DNA of 64,000 nucleotides from Drosophila persimilis (taxonomy: Eukaryota; Arthropoda; Insecta; Diptera; Drosophilidae), in assembly GCF_003286085.1 (NCBI RefSeq), contig NW_020825333.1, positions 1-64,000 on the forward strand, written 5' to 3'. A model generated the notes under the pieces. The model ran no database searches. It had not been told where the DNA came from and saw nothing but the letters and a program-made list of their open reading frames with translations. Positions within the stretch are counted from its first letter, which is position 1. Each line of letters begins with the position of its first letter. Shown in pieces: positions 23,796-33,340 of the stretch. A program made the position numbers and the translations under genes.

Positions 23796-23960
23796 TTTGG
23801 TTCCCATACCGGGAATTGAACCCGGGCCTCCCGGGTGAGAGCCGGGTATCCTAACCACTAGACAATATGGGATACGCGGCTCTCACCCGGGAGGCCCGGG
23901 TTCAATTCCCGGTATGGGAACCAAATATTGCCGCGCCGGGCAACGCCTCCAAATCTGGGG
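23761..23960. repeat. 200-bp palindrome: LTR end, tRNA complement, tRNA, LTR end
   Basis: Position i pairs with 47721-i across about 91 bp with about one mismatch, leaving an 18-nt loop at 23852-23869. The left arm is the last 35 bases of the LTR, TT, TGGT, then tRNA-Glu complement. The right arm is tRNA-Glu ending GGGAACCA (23916-23923), then the LTR end in reverse to 23960. The leader ATTCTAAAAAAC follows. The encoded CCA on both arms shows origin from a mature tRNA copied by reverse transcriptase and then folded back. Confidence 0.9.
23802..23872 (-). tRNA. Complete tRNA-Glu(CTC) complement after the BEL primer site
   Basis: The minus strand reads a full 71-nt tRNA-Glu from TCCCATA to TATGGGA, followed by discriminator A and CCA (complement at 23798-23801). 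Normal LTR elements keep only ~18 nt of the primer, because copying stops at modified A58. Here all nucleotides to the tRNA 5' end are present. It is a retroelement-borne tRNA copy, not a host gene. Confidence 0.65.
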
Positions 23961-26900
23961 ATTCTAAAAAACTTTTCCTGCGCAACAGAGAGAAAATCGA
24001 ATAATTACGACCGACAGAAAGAAGATCGGCGTGCGACGCAGTCAGCTGCGTCACGAGGGATTCGACTTGCAGGTGAGATATCCTCATACAGTTGGCCAGA
24101 AAGGCTAATCTCTTACATTCGAGCGACACGTGGTTCATGTATAACCTCAAACCAGGACTGTACAAAAAAGACACCGGAGTAAAATGGACGGCGTCAAAGG
24201 TCAGCAGTCGGAATCTGGCGGTGAGACCCCGTGTGGATTAGGAGAAATAAATGTGCCGGAAAAGATGCTTGGTGCGTGTTCTGAGACTGAGGGAGGTGCA
24301 AGGGAAACTCATCGCGTTAGGGATACATATATAGATGTGATCTCGGCGGCAACAACGGCCACACCTAACGTGTCCACCACAGCCGCAACGAGCCATCAAG
24401 CACCAGAGCATACCAACCAAGGAGGAGGGGTGGATCAAGCCTTCTCACCAAGAACGAGCCTTTTAGATAGCTGGGAAACGTTCGCTCAGCAGAGAGCGGA
24501 TGCATTAGGAAGGCCGACGTACGCCACGGCCTTCGAGGGAATGCGCTCCATCCCGACGCATTCCAGACTGCCTCAAGCAGGAGGCCTCATGAGCTCCACG
24601 GCAATCAACGGAGGCTGGGACAGAGCAGTTCCCAACTGGACCGGAGTCCACATGTCAGGACCCACGGAAGCAACGCGGATTGGAATGCCTACTGGGCTGA
24701 ATCCGAACGAGACAATGCCAGTCGGCGCTATGTGGCATCCAATGGCCGCACCGGCGCTGGGTACCAACCTGCATGGGCAAAACCCCTTCATTCGCGCCCC
24801 GACTGCACAGTATTACCCAAGTACGAGTCGAAATATTTCGGACCCGTACGCGTACGGGAGTAATCAAGCGGTCGCGCCAGCGGGGGCGGAGAGATGCTTG
24901 ACAGCATCCCAGATAGCCGCAAGACAAGTCATCAACAAGGATCTACCATGCTTTTCTGGAAACCCCGAGGAATGGCCCATGTTCATAGTAAACTTCGAAC
25001 AATCCACAGAACGCTGCGGACTCAGCGATCAAGAGAATCTCATGAGGCTGCAAAGGTGCCTGAAAGGTGCTGCTTTGGAAGCAGTACGAGGAAAATTAAT
25101 GATGCCCGCAACAGTTCGACTAGCCATCGAGACTCTTCGAATGCTATACGGCCGACCAGAGGCCATATATCACACCCTGCAGACGAAGCTAAGAATGGAG
25201 CCGTCCGTGAAATCGAGCAGCATCGAAAGCCTAGTGCGCCTGGCGCTGTCGGTGCAAAATTATCGCGCTACTGTTGACGCGATAGGACTGTCCGCCTATC
25301 TGAACGACCCAATGTTACTTCGCGACCTTGTGGAGAAGCTCCCATTCGACTTGAAACTGGATTGGGCCAGACAAAGCGCTGGACTTCCGAGGGTAAATAT
25401 CGCTGTTTTCGACGATTGGCTATTCCGAGTCGCATCGTGCGCAAGCACCGTGATGCCAGTAGCACCCGAGAAAGAAGTCTGCACGAAGGAGAAGAACCCA
25501 AGAATCCGGCTTATGGTGCACAATGATAGCAGCGCACAACCGCCCTGCCGTAGGTGCAATGGGGCCCACAAATTGGAGGACTGTAAGCAGTTCCTGGAGC
25601 TAGAAGGGCCAGGTAGATGGAACTTCGTCAGAGAAAATAAGCTATGCTGGAGGTGCCTTGGCAAACACTTTATAAGGCACTGTAAGTCAACAAGAGTATG
25701 TTCCGTCGGCGGATGCTCGAGAAAGCACCATTTCCTCCTCCACAACAGTAACCAGCAAAGCTCTACGGTAGAGAATAGGCCGAAGGAAAGCACTACGGTA
25801 CTGCACACGATGCAGAACGAAGCTGCGTTGTTTAGATACTTCCCCTTAACATTGTATGGACCGAACGGCCAAATGCAAGTGTTCGCACTGATAGACGAAG
25901 GATCCGCCTGTACCCTAATCGAGACGGAGATAACGGAAAAACTAGGTATCGATGGCCCCTCGGACGAGCTATGCCTACGCTGGACTGGAGACATCACGCA
26001 GAGAGAATCTCAATCCAAATGGATAAGCCTAGCGATCTCTCCAAGGGACAATGTGGCTCGCAGATTCACGCTTCAAAACGTGAGAACAGTAAAAAACCTG
26101 GATCTGCCGAAGCAGACGCTGGACGACTCAATCCTAAAATCCCATTCGCACCTGGAAAAGCTACCGATACTCAGCTACAAGGACGTGAGAGCGTCATTGA
26201 TCATCGGATTGGACAACGTGAAACTTGGAGTGCCACTGACCGTCAAAGAACGCGAGAATTCCGAATTTATCGCCGCCAAGTCCAGGTTGGGGTGGTCTGT
26301 TTATGGCCGCAGAAAGGGCGACGGGCCAGCGAGTCCGCGGGTAATGCACGTATGCGAATGTAATAAACACCCACAGCTGGACACTCTTGTAAAAGAGAGT
26401 TTCTCATTAGACGCGGTTGGCATAAACATGGCGAAGAGCACACTCAGGTCCAAAGAGGACGAAAGAGCAAAAACAATACTGGAAAATTGCACGAGGTTTA
26501 GCAGCGAAATGAAGAGATGGGAGACAGGACTCCTCTGGCGGTACGACAACGTGGAACTTCCTTCCTCCAGAGAGATGGCAATGCGACGACTTCGGTGCCT
26601 AGAATCTCGTATGACACGCGATAAGGTGCGACGAGAGTTCGTAAACGAACAGATTAAGAGGTACGAAGACATCGGCTACGTCCGAAAACTGGAAAAAGAT
26701 GAAATGGTCGAAGGCAAACGCTCCTGGTATCTGCCCGTATTCGTGACTAAGAACCCGAACAAAGGCAAATTAAGACTCGTATGGGATGCAGCAGCCAAAG
26801 TGGAAGGCATCGCTCTTAATTCAATGCTACTAAAGGGCCCCGACCAATTGCCATCGCTGGTAGGAGTAATATCGCGCTTTCGAGAGAAGTCTATTGGCAT

Positions 26901-29789
26901 CTGCGGAGATATTAGAGAAATGTTTCACCAGGTTAGGATACGTACGGAGGATCAAAGCTCACAGCAGTTTCTCTGGAGATATGGTGACACCAGTCGAGAA
27001 CCGGATAGGTACGTAATGAGCGTAATGACCTTTGGTGCTTCTTGTTCCCCAGCAGCAGCGACCTACGTGAGAGATAGGAACGCTGAAAGGTTCATCGAGG
27101 AACAAAGAGAGGAAGTAGAGGCCATACTTCGCAACACCTTTGTAGATGACTGGCTCCAAAGCTGTGACTCAGAAGACGAAATGGTCCGTCTAGCGCTGGC
27201 AGTGAGGAACATACACAAAGAAGGAGGCTTCGAGATGAGAGGATGGATATCTAACTCGAGCACTGTGATGAGAGCGCTCTCAGGAGATGGAGATCATCAA
27301 GAACGACCCATCGAGATGACGGACTCAACAAGACGAGAACGAGTGCTTGGCATGTGGTGGCATCCAAGGAATGATTACTTCACCTTCGTCAATAAGTTTC
27401 CGAATGACATATACGACGAAGCGAAAACTGTGACGAAGCGGTCAATTCTAGGTACAGTCATGACCATCTTCGATCCCTTAGGACTACTGGGGTTCTATAT
27501 TATACAGGCAAAGATAATACTGCAGGACGTGTGGAGGTCGGCCGTAGGCTGGGATGAACAGGTCGAAGAAAGCGAACGTCAACGTTGGATGATATGGGCA
27601 CGGCAACTACAAAACATCGAAGAATTAAGGGTTCCACGATATCTCGGTCTAACGAAAGAAACATCTAATATCCAATTACACATCTTTACAGACGCGAGTA
27701 TAAACGCCTTTGCAGCCGTCGCCTACATAAGGATCGAACAAAGAGGAGAAGTCAGATGCACACTACTCGCATCCAAGACAAGAGTGGCACCATTGAAACC
27801 AATTTCGATTCCCAGGATGGAGCTTATGGCAGCGATCCTCGGCCTACGACTAGCTAAACTCATAACACAGGAGCTCTCCGTCGAGGTCAAGCGACGTTTT
27901 TTTTGGACCGACTCCAAGAACGTGTTGTATTGGATATGTTCAGACGCCCGAAAGTACCATCAGTTCGTCGCGCTCCGAATTGGAGAGATCTTGGAAACCT
28001 CGGACATATCAGAATGGAAATGGGTTCCATCCGCTCTGAACGTAGCAGACGATGGAACGAAGTGGACCAAAGAGTCGAGTTTCCAACCGGAAGCGAGATG
28101 GTTCTCCGGTCCGCCGTTCCTATTTGACGAGGAAGAACACTGGCCAACTACACAGCTCGACTCGAGTAATCTGGAACGGATACACGTACACGAATGGACA
28201 GATACGCCGAAACCGCCATCAAAGCTGAGTAGCATAATCCCAAATGTATGTCGCTTTAGCAAATGGGAAAAGTTCACGGGAGCCCTGAGATGCGTGATGA
28301 GATTTCTGGGCAAAATACGCAAAAGAGATTTCGCATCAGAGGAGGCAAATTTAGCCGCACGCTTTCGCAACATGGAAGATGTCAACATCGTTATATACCG
28401 GATGGTACAAGAAGAGGCTTACTCTGAAGAAATGGCTCTTCTACGACAAGGAAGAATCGTGAGTAAGAAAAGTTCGATCTACAAATTATCGCCGTACCTC
28501 GATGAAACAGGCGTACTGAGAATACGCGGCCGCATAGATAAGTCGATCGGCATAACGAGGAACCTGAAACGGCCAGTAATTCTACCCGGAGGACATAACG
28601 TCACTAATCTTCTCATTGATTATTTCCATCGGAAGTTTCAGCATCAGCTTACCGAGATCGTCGTCAACGAGATGCGACAATTGTACCACATACCAGGACT
28701 GCGAGCAAGAGTTCGCGCCGTAGCGAAAACCTGCCAAAGATGCCGCAATAAAAGAGCGCTTCCAGAGGCGCCGGAGATGGGAAGCCTACCACCAGAGAGG
28801 CTAGCAATCAACGAATTGCCATTCACAAACACAGGTATCGACTACTTCGGACCACTGGAGGTAAACGTAGGAAGACGACGCGAGAAACGATGGGGAGTAC
28901 TATTCACGTGCCTCACCGTGCGAGCAGTACACATCGAGCTGGCAAACTCCCTGTCAACAGACGCCTTCATGCTAACGTTGGAAATGTTCGTAGCCCGTCG
29001 AGGAGTCCCCAAGAGAATCGTGTCGGACAACGGGACGAACTTCCGAGGAGCCAGCCGCCTACTACGAGAAGAAATTGAAAGAATTCTACCGAACGAACTG
29101 AAAACCAAGTACCCGCAAATAGAATGGTCCTTCATACCCCCAGGAGCACCCCACATGGGAGGTGCGTGGGAAAGAATGATCAGATCGGTGAAATCCATAC
29201 TAGCCGAAATATTAGAGGAGACGCACGTCCAAGAACCAGTGCTGAGAACAGCACTAGCAAAGATAGAAAATATGCTAAATTCCCGACCCCTGACTTACGT
29301 GCCGTTGGAGTGTCCGGAAGCCGACGTACTTACACCGAATCACTTTCTGAGAGCAGAGACCAGCTCGATGGCAGCAAAGAGCGACGGCAGCGCAATAGGA
29401 GCTATGCTTGGTAAGAGTTTTCGCATTGCAGGGCAGATCGTGGACAGCTTCAGAAAACGATGGCTGAAGGAGTACCTACCGTGCCTGACGACACGAACCA
29501 AATGGCATGGAACCCCAACCAACCCTATCCAACTCGGAGACGTCGTGGTTCTAGCGGACGAAACAAGCCCCAAGGTGCAGTGGAGGAAAGGCGTCATCAT
29601 GGACCTTCGAGTAGCCAAGGACGGGATCGCCCGAAGCGCGGTAATCCGCACTGCATCTGGACTGCTAACTCGGCCAATAGTTAAACTGGCCAAGTTAGAC
29701 GTGAGGACAACGAACCCACTAATGGATCAAGGCGTAACCAGAAGTTTGGCAAACATCACGACAAGCGACGAAGTTTGCGAAGGGGGGAA
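23961..29789 (+). mobile_element. BEL array copy 4, internal region (long form, looks whole)
   Basis: Leader 23961-24183, then one uninterrupted Gag-Pol frame that runs into LTR 5, with a polypurine tract (AAGGGGGGAA) at the LTR edge. With LTR 4 and LTR 5 it forms a complete-looking element of about 6.8 kb. The only structural oddity is the palindromic tRNA junction in place of a simple primer site. Confidence 0.9.
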
Positions 29790-29862
29790 TGTTACGGCAG
29801 AAACCGCAGCGGCAGCTCTAAATATCACTGCGCCTAACAGTCCTGAATATCACTGCGCCTAA
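24184..29862 (+). CDS. BEL/Pao Gag-Pol polyprotein (copy 4)
   Basis: 1,892 residues starting MDGVKGQQSESGG; the ATG is the first in the frame after the leader. In order: a low-complexity N-terminus (1-250); a DUF1759-type Gag region (~255-405); three Cys/His knuckles (C at ~455, 488, 506); a DUF1758-type protease with LIDEGS (D571), the DEGS variant seen in BEL elements; reverse transcriptase with FVDD at 986-989; RNase H with FTDAS (D1170) and WTDSKNVL; integrase zinc-binding H1482/H1487/C1517/C1520; integrase catalytic D1553, D1615, E1663; and a DUF5641-like tail. It would supply capsid, protease, polymerase and integrase in one chain. The last ~24 residues are encoded by LTR 5. BEL/Pao identity is firm; the named family is not resolved. 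Confidence 0.92.
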   Translation: MDGVKGQQSESGGETPCGLGEINVPEKMLGACSETEGGARETHRVRDTYIDVISAATTATPNVSTTAATSHQAPEHTNQGGGVDQAFSPRTSLLDSWETFAQQRADALGRPTYATAFEGMRSIPTHSRLPQAGGLMSSTAINGGWDRAVPNWTGVHMSGPTEATRIGMPTGLNPNETMPVGAMWHPMAAPALGTNLHGQNPFIRAPTAQYYPSTSRNISDPYAYGSNQAVAPAGAERCLTASQIAARQVINKDLPCFSGNPEEWPMFIVNFEQSTERCGLSDQENLMRLQRCLKGAALEAVRGKLMMPATVRLAIETLRMLYGRPEAIYHTLQTKLRMEPSVKSSSIESLVRLALSVQNYRATVDAIGLSAYLNDPMLLRDLVEKLPFDLKLDWARQSAGLPRVNIAVFDDWLFRVASCASTVMPVAPEKEVCTKEKNPRIRLMVHNDSSAQPPCRRCNGAHKLEDCKQFLELEGPGRWNFVRENKLCWRCLGKHFIRHCKSTRVCSVGGCSRKHHFLLHNSNQQSSTVENRPKESTTVLHTMQNEAALFRYFPLTLYGPNGQMQVFALIDEGSACTLIETEITEKLGIDGPSDELCLRWTGDITQRESQSKWISLAISPRDNVARRFTLQNVRTVKNLDLPKQTLDDSILKSHSHLEKLPILSYKDVRASLIIGLDNVKLGVPLTVKERENSEFIAAKSRLGWSVYGRRKGDGPASPRVMHVCECNKHPQLDTLVKESFSLDAVGINMAKSTLRSKEDERAKTILENCTRFSSEMKRWETGLLWRYDNVELPSSREMAMRRLRCLESRMTRDKVRREFVNEQIKRYEDIGYVRKLEKDEMVEGKRSWYLPVFVTKNPNKGKLRLVWDAAAKVEGIALNSMLLKGPDQLPSLVGVISRFREKSIGICGDIREMFHQVRIRTEDQSSQQFLWRYGDTSREPDRYVMSVMTFGASCSPAAATYVRDRNAERFIEEQREEVEAILRNTFVDDWLQSCDSEDEMVRLALAVRNIHKEGGFEMRGWISNSSTVMRALSGDGDHQERPIEMTDSTRRERVLGMWWHPRNDYFTFVNKFPNDIYDEAKTVTKRSILGTVMTIFDPLGLLGFYIIQAKIILQDVWRSAVGWDEQVEESERQRWMIWARQLQNIEELRVPRYLGLTKETSNIQLHIFTDASINAFAAVAYIRIEQRGEVRCTLLASKTRVAPLKPISIPRMELMAAILGLRLAKLITQELSVEVKRRFFWTDSKNVLYWICSDARKYHQFVALRIGEILETSDISEWKWVPSALNVADDGTKWTKESSFQPEARWFSGPPFLFDEEEHWPTTQLDSSNLERIHVHEWTDTPKPPSKLSSIIPNVCRFSKWEKFTGALRCVMRFLGKIRKRDFASEEANLAARFRNMEDVNIVIYRMVQEEAYSEEMALLRQGRIVSKKSSIYKLSPYLDETGVLRIRGRIDKSIGITRNLKRPVILPGGHNVTNLLIDYFHRKFQHQLTEIVVNEMRQLYHIPGLRARVRAVAKTCQRCRNKRALPEAPEMGSLPPERLAINELPFTNTGIDYFGPLEVNVGRRREKRWGVLFTCLTVRAVHIELANSLSTDAFMLTLEMFVARRGVPKRIVSDNGTNFRGASRLLREEIERILPNELKTKYPQIEWSFIPPGAPHMGGAWERMIRSVKSILAEILEETHVQEPVLRTALAKIENMLNSRPLTYVPLECPEADVLTPNHFLRAETSSMAAKSDGSAIGAMLGKSFRIAGQIVDSFRKRWLKEYLPCLTTRTKWHGTPTNPIQLGDVVVLADETSPKVQWRKGVIMDLRVAKDGIARSAVIRTASGLLTRPIVKLAKLDVRTTNPLMDQGVTRSLANITTSDEVCEGGNVTAETAAAALNITAPNSPEYHCA

Positions 29863-30181
29863 CAGCCCTGAATATCACTGCGTTAACAGCACAAACATTA
29901 ACAGCGCTGAGCAAAGGGTTAATTAGGGCGAAGGGCAGACAAAGGCAGGAAGAAGGAAGAACGAAAACAAAAGGCAGCAGAAAAAGCACTGAAGCGGTAC
30001 AAGTTTTTTAGCGCTAGCTCGTAGTTTAACACCCGCCCGAATTTGTAAATGAATAAATGAATAAAATAAATCAAACCAATAAAACCGATCTGAAGAACAA
30101 AACCACGGGAGGCGTATTGAACACGGGAGGCTTATCAAACGTACGGCCCCAGATTTGGAGGCGTTGCCCGGCGCGGCAATA
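29790..30181 (+). repeat. BEL array LTR 5 (last)
   Basis: 392 bp ending GGCAATA, followed by ACTAG (30182-30186). The three 25-bp repeats lie at about 29821-29895. The pol frame of copy 4 ends inside this LTR at 29862. Confidence 0.9.
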
Positions 30182-30186
30182 ACTAG
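30182..30186. repeat. ACTAG, right flank of the BEL array
   Basis: Partner of 6604-6608. The following sequence (ACTTCATAATTCAG...) is the same as that following the solo LTR at 2955. Confidence 0.85.
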
Positions 30187-31149
30187 ACTTCATAATTCAG
30201 ATCAATAACTAATCATTGTGGCCATGGATGGAAGGTCACGCAACAGTCTGTATACTGTGTGCATAAATCTTTTAGTTTTCTTTTAAATAGTGGCGGAAAG
30301 TTTTTAGTTAGCTTTTTCATGACATCTTCGTGTCTATCCTTGCTAATTTCTTGGACTATATCATAGTCACTTAGCATTTCGGTTTTTATTTTATTAATAT
30401 TTAGGATTTTGGTTGAGTTTGTTGTATTCAACACTCGGACAAAAATGTTGTTTTTATTGGAAATTGTATTTCCAATGAATATTCCGTCCTCAATTTCTTG
30501 ATTCGGGATTAGAAGGGTATGTTCTGTTGACGCTAATTTAATTTGTCGGACAACTTCAGCGCGTGCTGGAAGAATTGTGGCATTATTATCACAAGTGTGT
30601 GTGATAGGTATGTTTATTGGGAAGTTAAGATTGTTTGGCCGTAGTATTAGAGTGTCACTAGTATGTGTACAATCTAATAGGAAATTGCATTTTTTAATGA
30701 AGTCTATACCTATAATGCCATCGCTAGGGATTGGAAAGTTTTGTTCAACTAAATGATAATCGTGTGGGATTATATACTTTCCTGTAGATAATTCTACGAA
30801 TGCTAAACCTTTTGAAAAAACTGAACCTTCGCCGATTCCTGATATTTTGGTTGATATGTTAACATTAACATTATCAAAAATATAGATATTTTCTTTTAGT
30901 ATTGAAATGTCTGCACCAGTATCTATTAATAAGGTAAATGTATTACCTGTTTTCAAATTTTTAAGCTTTATAAATATTCCTGAACTAAGATTGATGTTGT
31001 ATACTATCGCACAATTTGAATATCTTAAGGGGTTTATTGGTTTTCCGAACTACTTTCAGTAGCTCGTACATTTACATTGTTGGCATTGTTTTGGCCTCTG
31101 TTTGAGTTGCCCTTGCCCCTAGAGTTTCCTCTATTTTGGCCTCTATAAT

Positions 31150-32271
31150 TATACCCGATACTCAAAATGAGTATTGGGGTATATTAGATTTGTGGTAAAA
31201 GTGGATGTGTGTAACGTCCAGAAGGAATCGTTTCCGACCCCATAAAGTATATATATTCTTGATCAGCATCAATAGCCGAGTCGATTGAGCCATGTCTGTC
31301 TGTCCGTCTGTCCGTCTGTCCGTCCGTCCGTCTGTCCGTCTGTCCGTCCCCTTCAGCGCCTAATGCTCAAAGACTATAAGAGCTAGAGCAACGATGTTTT
31401 GGATCCAGACTTCTCTGATATGTCACTGCTCCAAAAATATTTCAAAACTTTGCCCCGCCCACTTCCGCCCCCACAAAGGGCGAAAATCTGTGGCATCCAC
31501 AATTTTGACGATACGAGAAAACCAAAAACGCAGAATCGTAGAAGATGACTATATCTTCTAGAGTGCAAAATCTGAACCAGATCGAATAATTATTACAGCC
31601 AGAATCACGAAAACAATTTCACTCTTTCTCGCTCTGTCTCACTCTAACACACAGGTTTCATGGTCGGTTTTGCCAATTGCAAAATATGAGTTCAAGGATC
31701 TCAGAACCTATAAGAGCCAGAGCAACCAAATTTGGTATCCACACTCCTGTGATATCGGACCTTGACCGTTTCCTGTCCAAATTTCGCCACACCCCCTTCC
31801 GCCCCCGCAAAGGACGAAAATCTGAGGCAACCACAAATCTCAGAGACTATTAAGGCTAGAGTAACCAAATTTGGTACACACACTCCTTTAAGATGTCACT
31901 ATAAAACGTATATCTCAGAATTTCGCCCCACCCCCATCCGCCCCCACAAAGGACGAAAATCTGTTGCATCCACAATATTGCAGATTTGAGAAAACTAAAA
32001 ACGCAGAATCATAGATAATGACCATATCTATTAGATTGCTGAATCTGGATCAGATCAGATCATTTTCATAGCCAAAAGGAGCAAATCAATTTGCACTGGC
32101 TACGCAGCGCCCGACGTCACGCTCAGACTGATTTTCTGTCTCTCTCGCACGCACTCTTTGTCGTGTCGTTAAATATTAGCGGCGTCTGCCGGAGGAGAGC
32201 CATACTGACTTAGTATCGGGTATAACCGTAGAGTTGCGGTGTCCGCAGCAACTCACAACGTTCCCCCTCGT
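31150..32271 (+). mobile_element. DINE-1/INE-1 copy 3, inside gag of copy C
   Basis: Full-length DINE (TATACCCGATAC to CCCCCTCGT) with a long (GTCY)n at about 31293-31348. Copy B supplies the empty site (CTCTATAATTGCCTCTG at about 3905-3921). In copy C the element lies between two adjacent T residues with no target duplication, exactly as expected of helentron-type insertion. It post-dates the unit duplication, or the others were converted. Confidence 0.88.
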
Positions 32272-33340
32272 TGCCTCTGTAATTATTTTGGTTATTGTTA
32301 CTATAGTAATCACCTCTGTTTTGGTAATTACCTCTGTTCGATCTATTATTGCCTCGGTTATTGTAACTTCTTCGATAACCGCTGTTGCCTCTGTAATGAA
32401 ATACTGTGCTGGCATTTCCAGTTATTTCGGTGCTGCAATGGATGTATTTACCCATTGCGTCGTTGAAAGTATTGAAGTTGCCTGCTTCAAGTATTAGGCG
32501 CAGCTTGTCATGCTTACAATTGCGAGTCATGGCTGCTATGGACTCTTTCGTCGAAAATTTGTTGGCGTTATCTGCGTCTAGCCCTTCATCAATATATGAT
32601 GCTTCGAGCTGCTTGCGCAGATTGTCAATATAGGTGGTATATTGAGATGCCGTTTTTCCTTTTTGTTTAATATTGGATATTTTTGCTTTAATAACGTCAG
32701 AGGATTCTCCCTTGACGTTATCATTAAGCTTTTGGATTATGCCATTGATCGTTTGTTCACTTTGGCCTTTATAAAGGATAGAGCCCGTTATCTTTGATTT
32801 GATAACTTCAATGGCTAGATCTCCTTTAGTCCTATCCGTGATTTTTAACGCTGTTAAGAAACGTTGAAGAGACTGTTTACTGCCGTCAAACTCTGGGATA
32901 GAGGATGAGACTAGTTTCACGTACTGCCGATCTTTTTCTACTTGGTTCATTTTGTCTGATATTGTTATTTCGGTTTTTAGTTCCGAGTCGCTTCCGACGT
33001 CGGTGTCTATTATATCTTTGCAAAGGTCTATACTTTCTAATTGAGGATTTAATTCTGTGTCGCTTTCGACTTCAGTGTCTATTATCGGCTTTGATTCATC
33101 TATATTGTCTAGTTGACTTTCATCAAAATGAGCTAACGAACCTAGACTTTTTGGGACATGTATCTCAATACCTCTTCTTTCTGCAATGGTTGTCAACCTT
33201 GTATTCAAAGATCGTAATAGCCTTTGGCATTGATGCTGGTTTTCACTAGTTAGCTTGTTATCTCGAGAACTTACTAATTGTGTGATTCTATTATATTGTG
33301 CTACTATGTTATTGACATGGTGTATTAGCGTTTCTGTTTT

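Larger units (their letters stand above)
6609..30181 (+). mobile_element. Tandem array of four BEL-family LTR retrotransposon copies
   Basis: Five LTRs (6609, 11896, 18121, 23404, 29790) separate four internal regions in one orientation, all nearly identical. Short internal regions (copies 1 and 3) alternate with long ones (copies 2 and 4). LTR variants follow the same alternation: the LTRs ahead of short forms read AACAACAC where the others read AACAGCAC. The unit that repeated is therefore a dimer of about 11.6 kb. The array is flanked by ACTAG. A purine run (GCGAAGGGGGGAA) precedes the LTRs as polypurine tract. Copy 4 looks whole; copies 1-3 are broken, with roughly one or two breaks each. 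High identity implies recent amplification. Confidence 0.9.
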
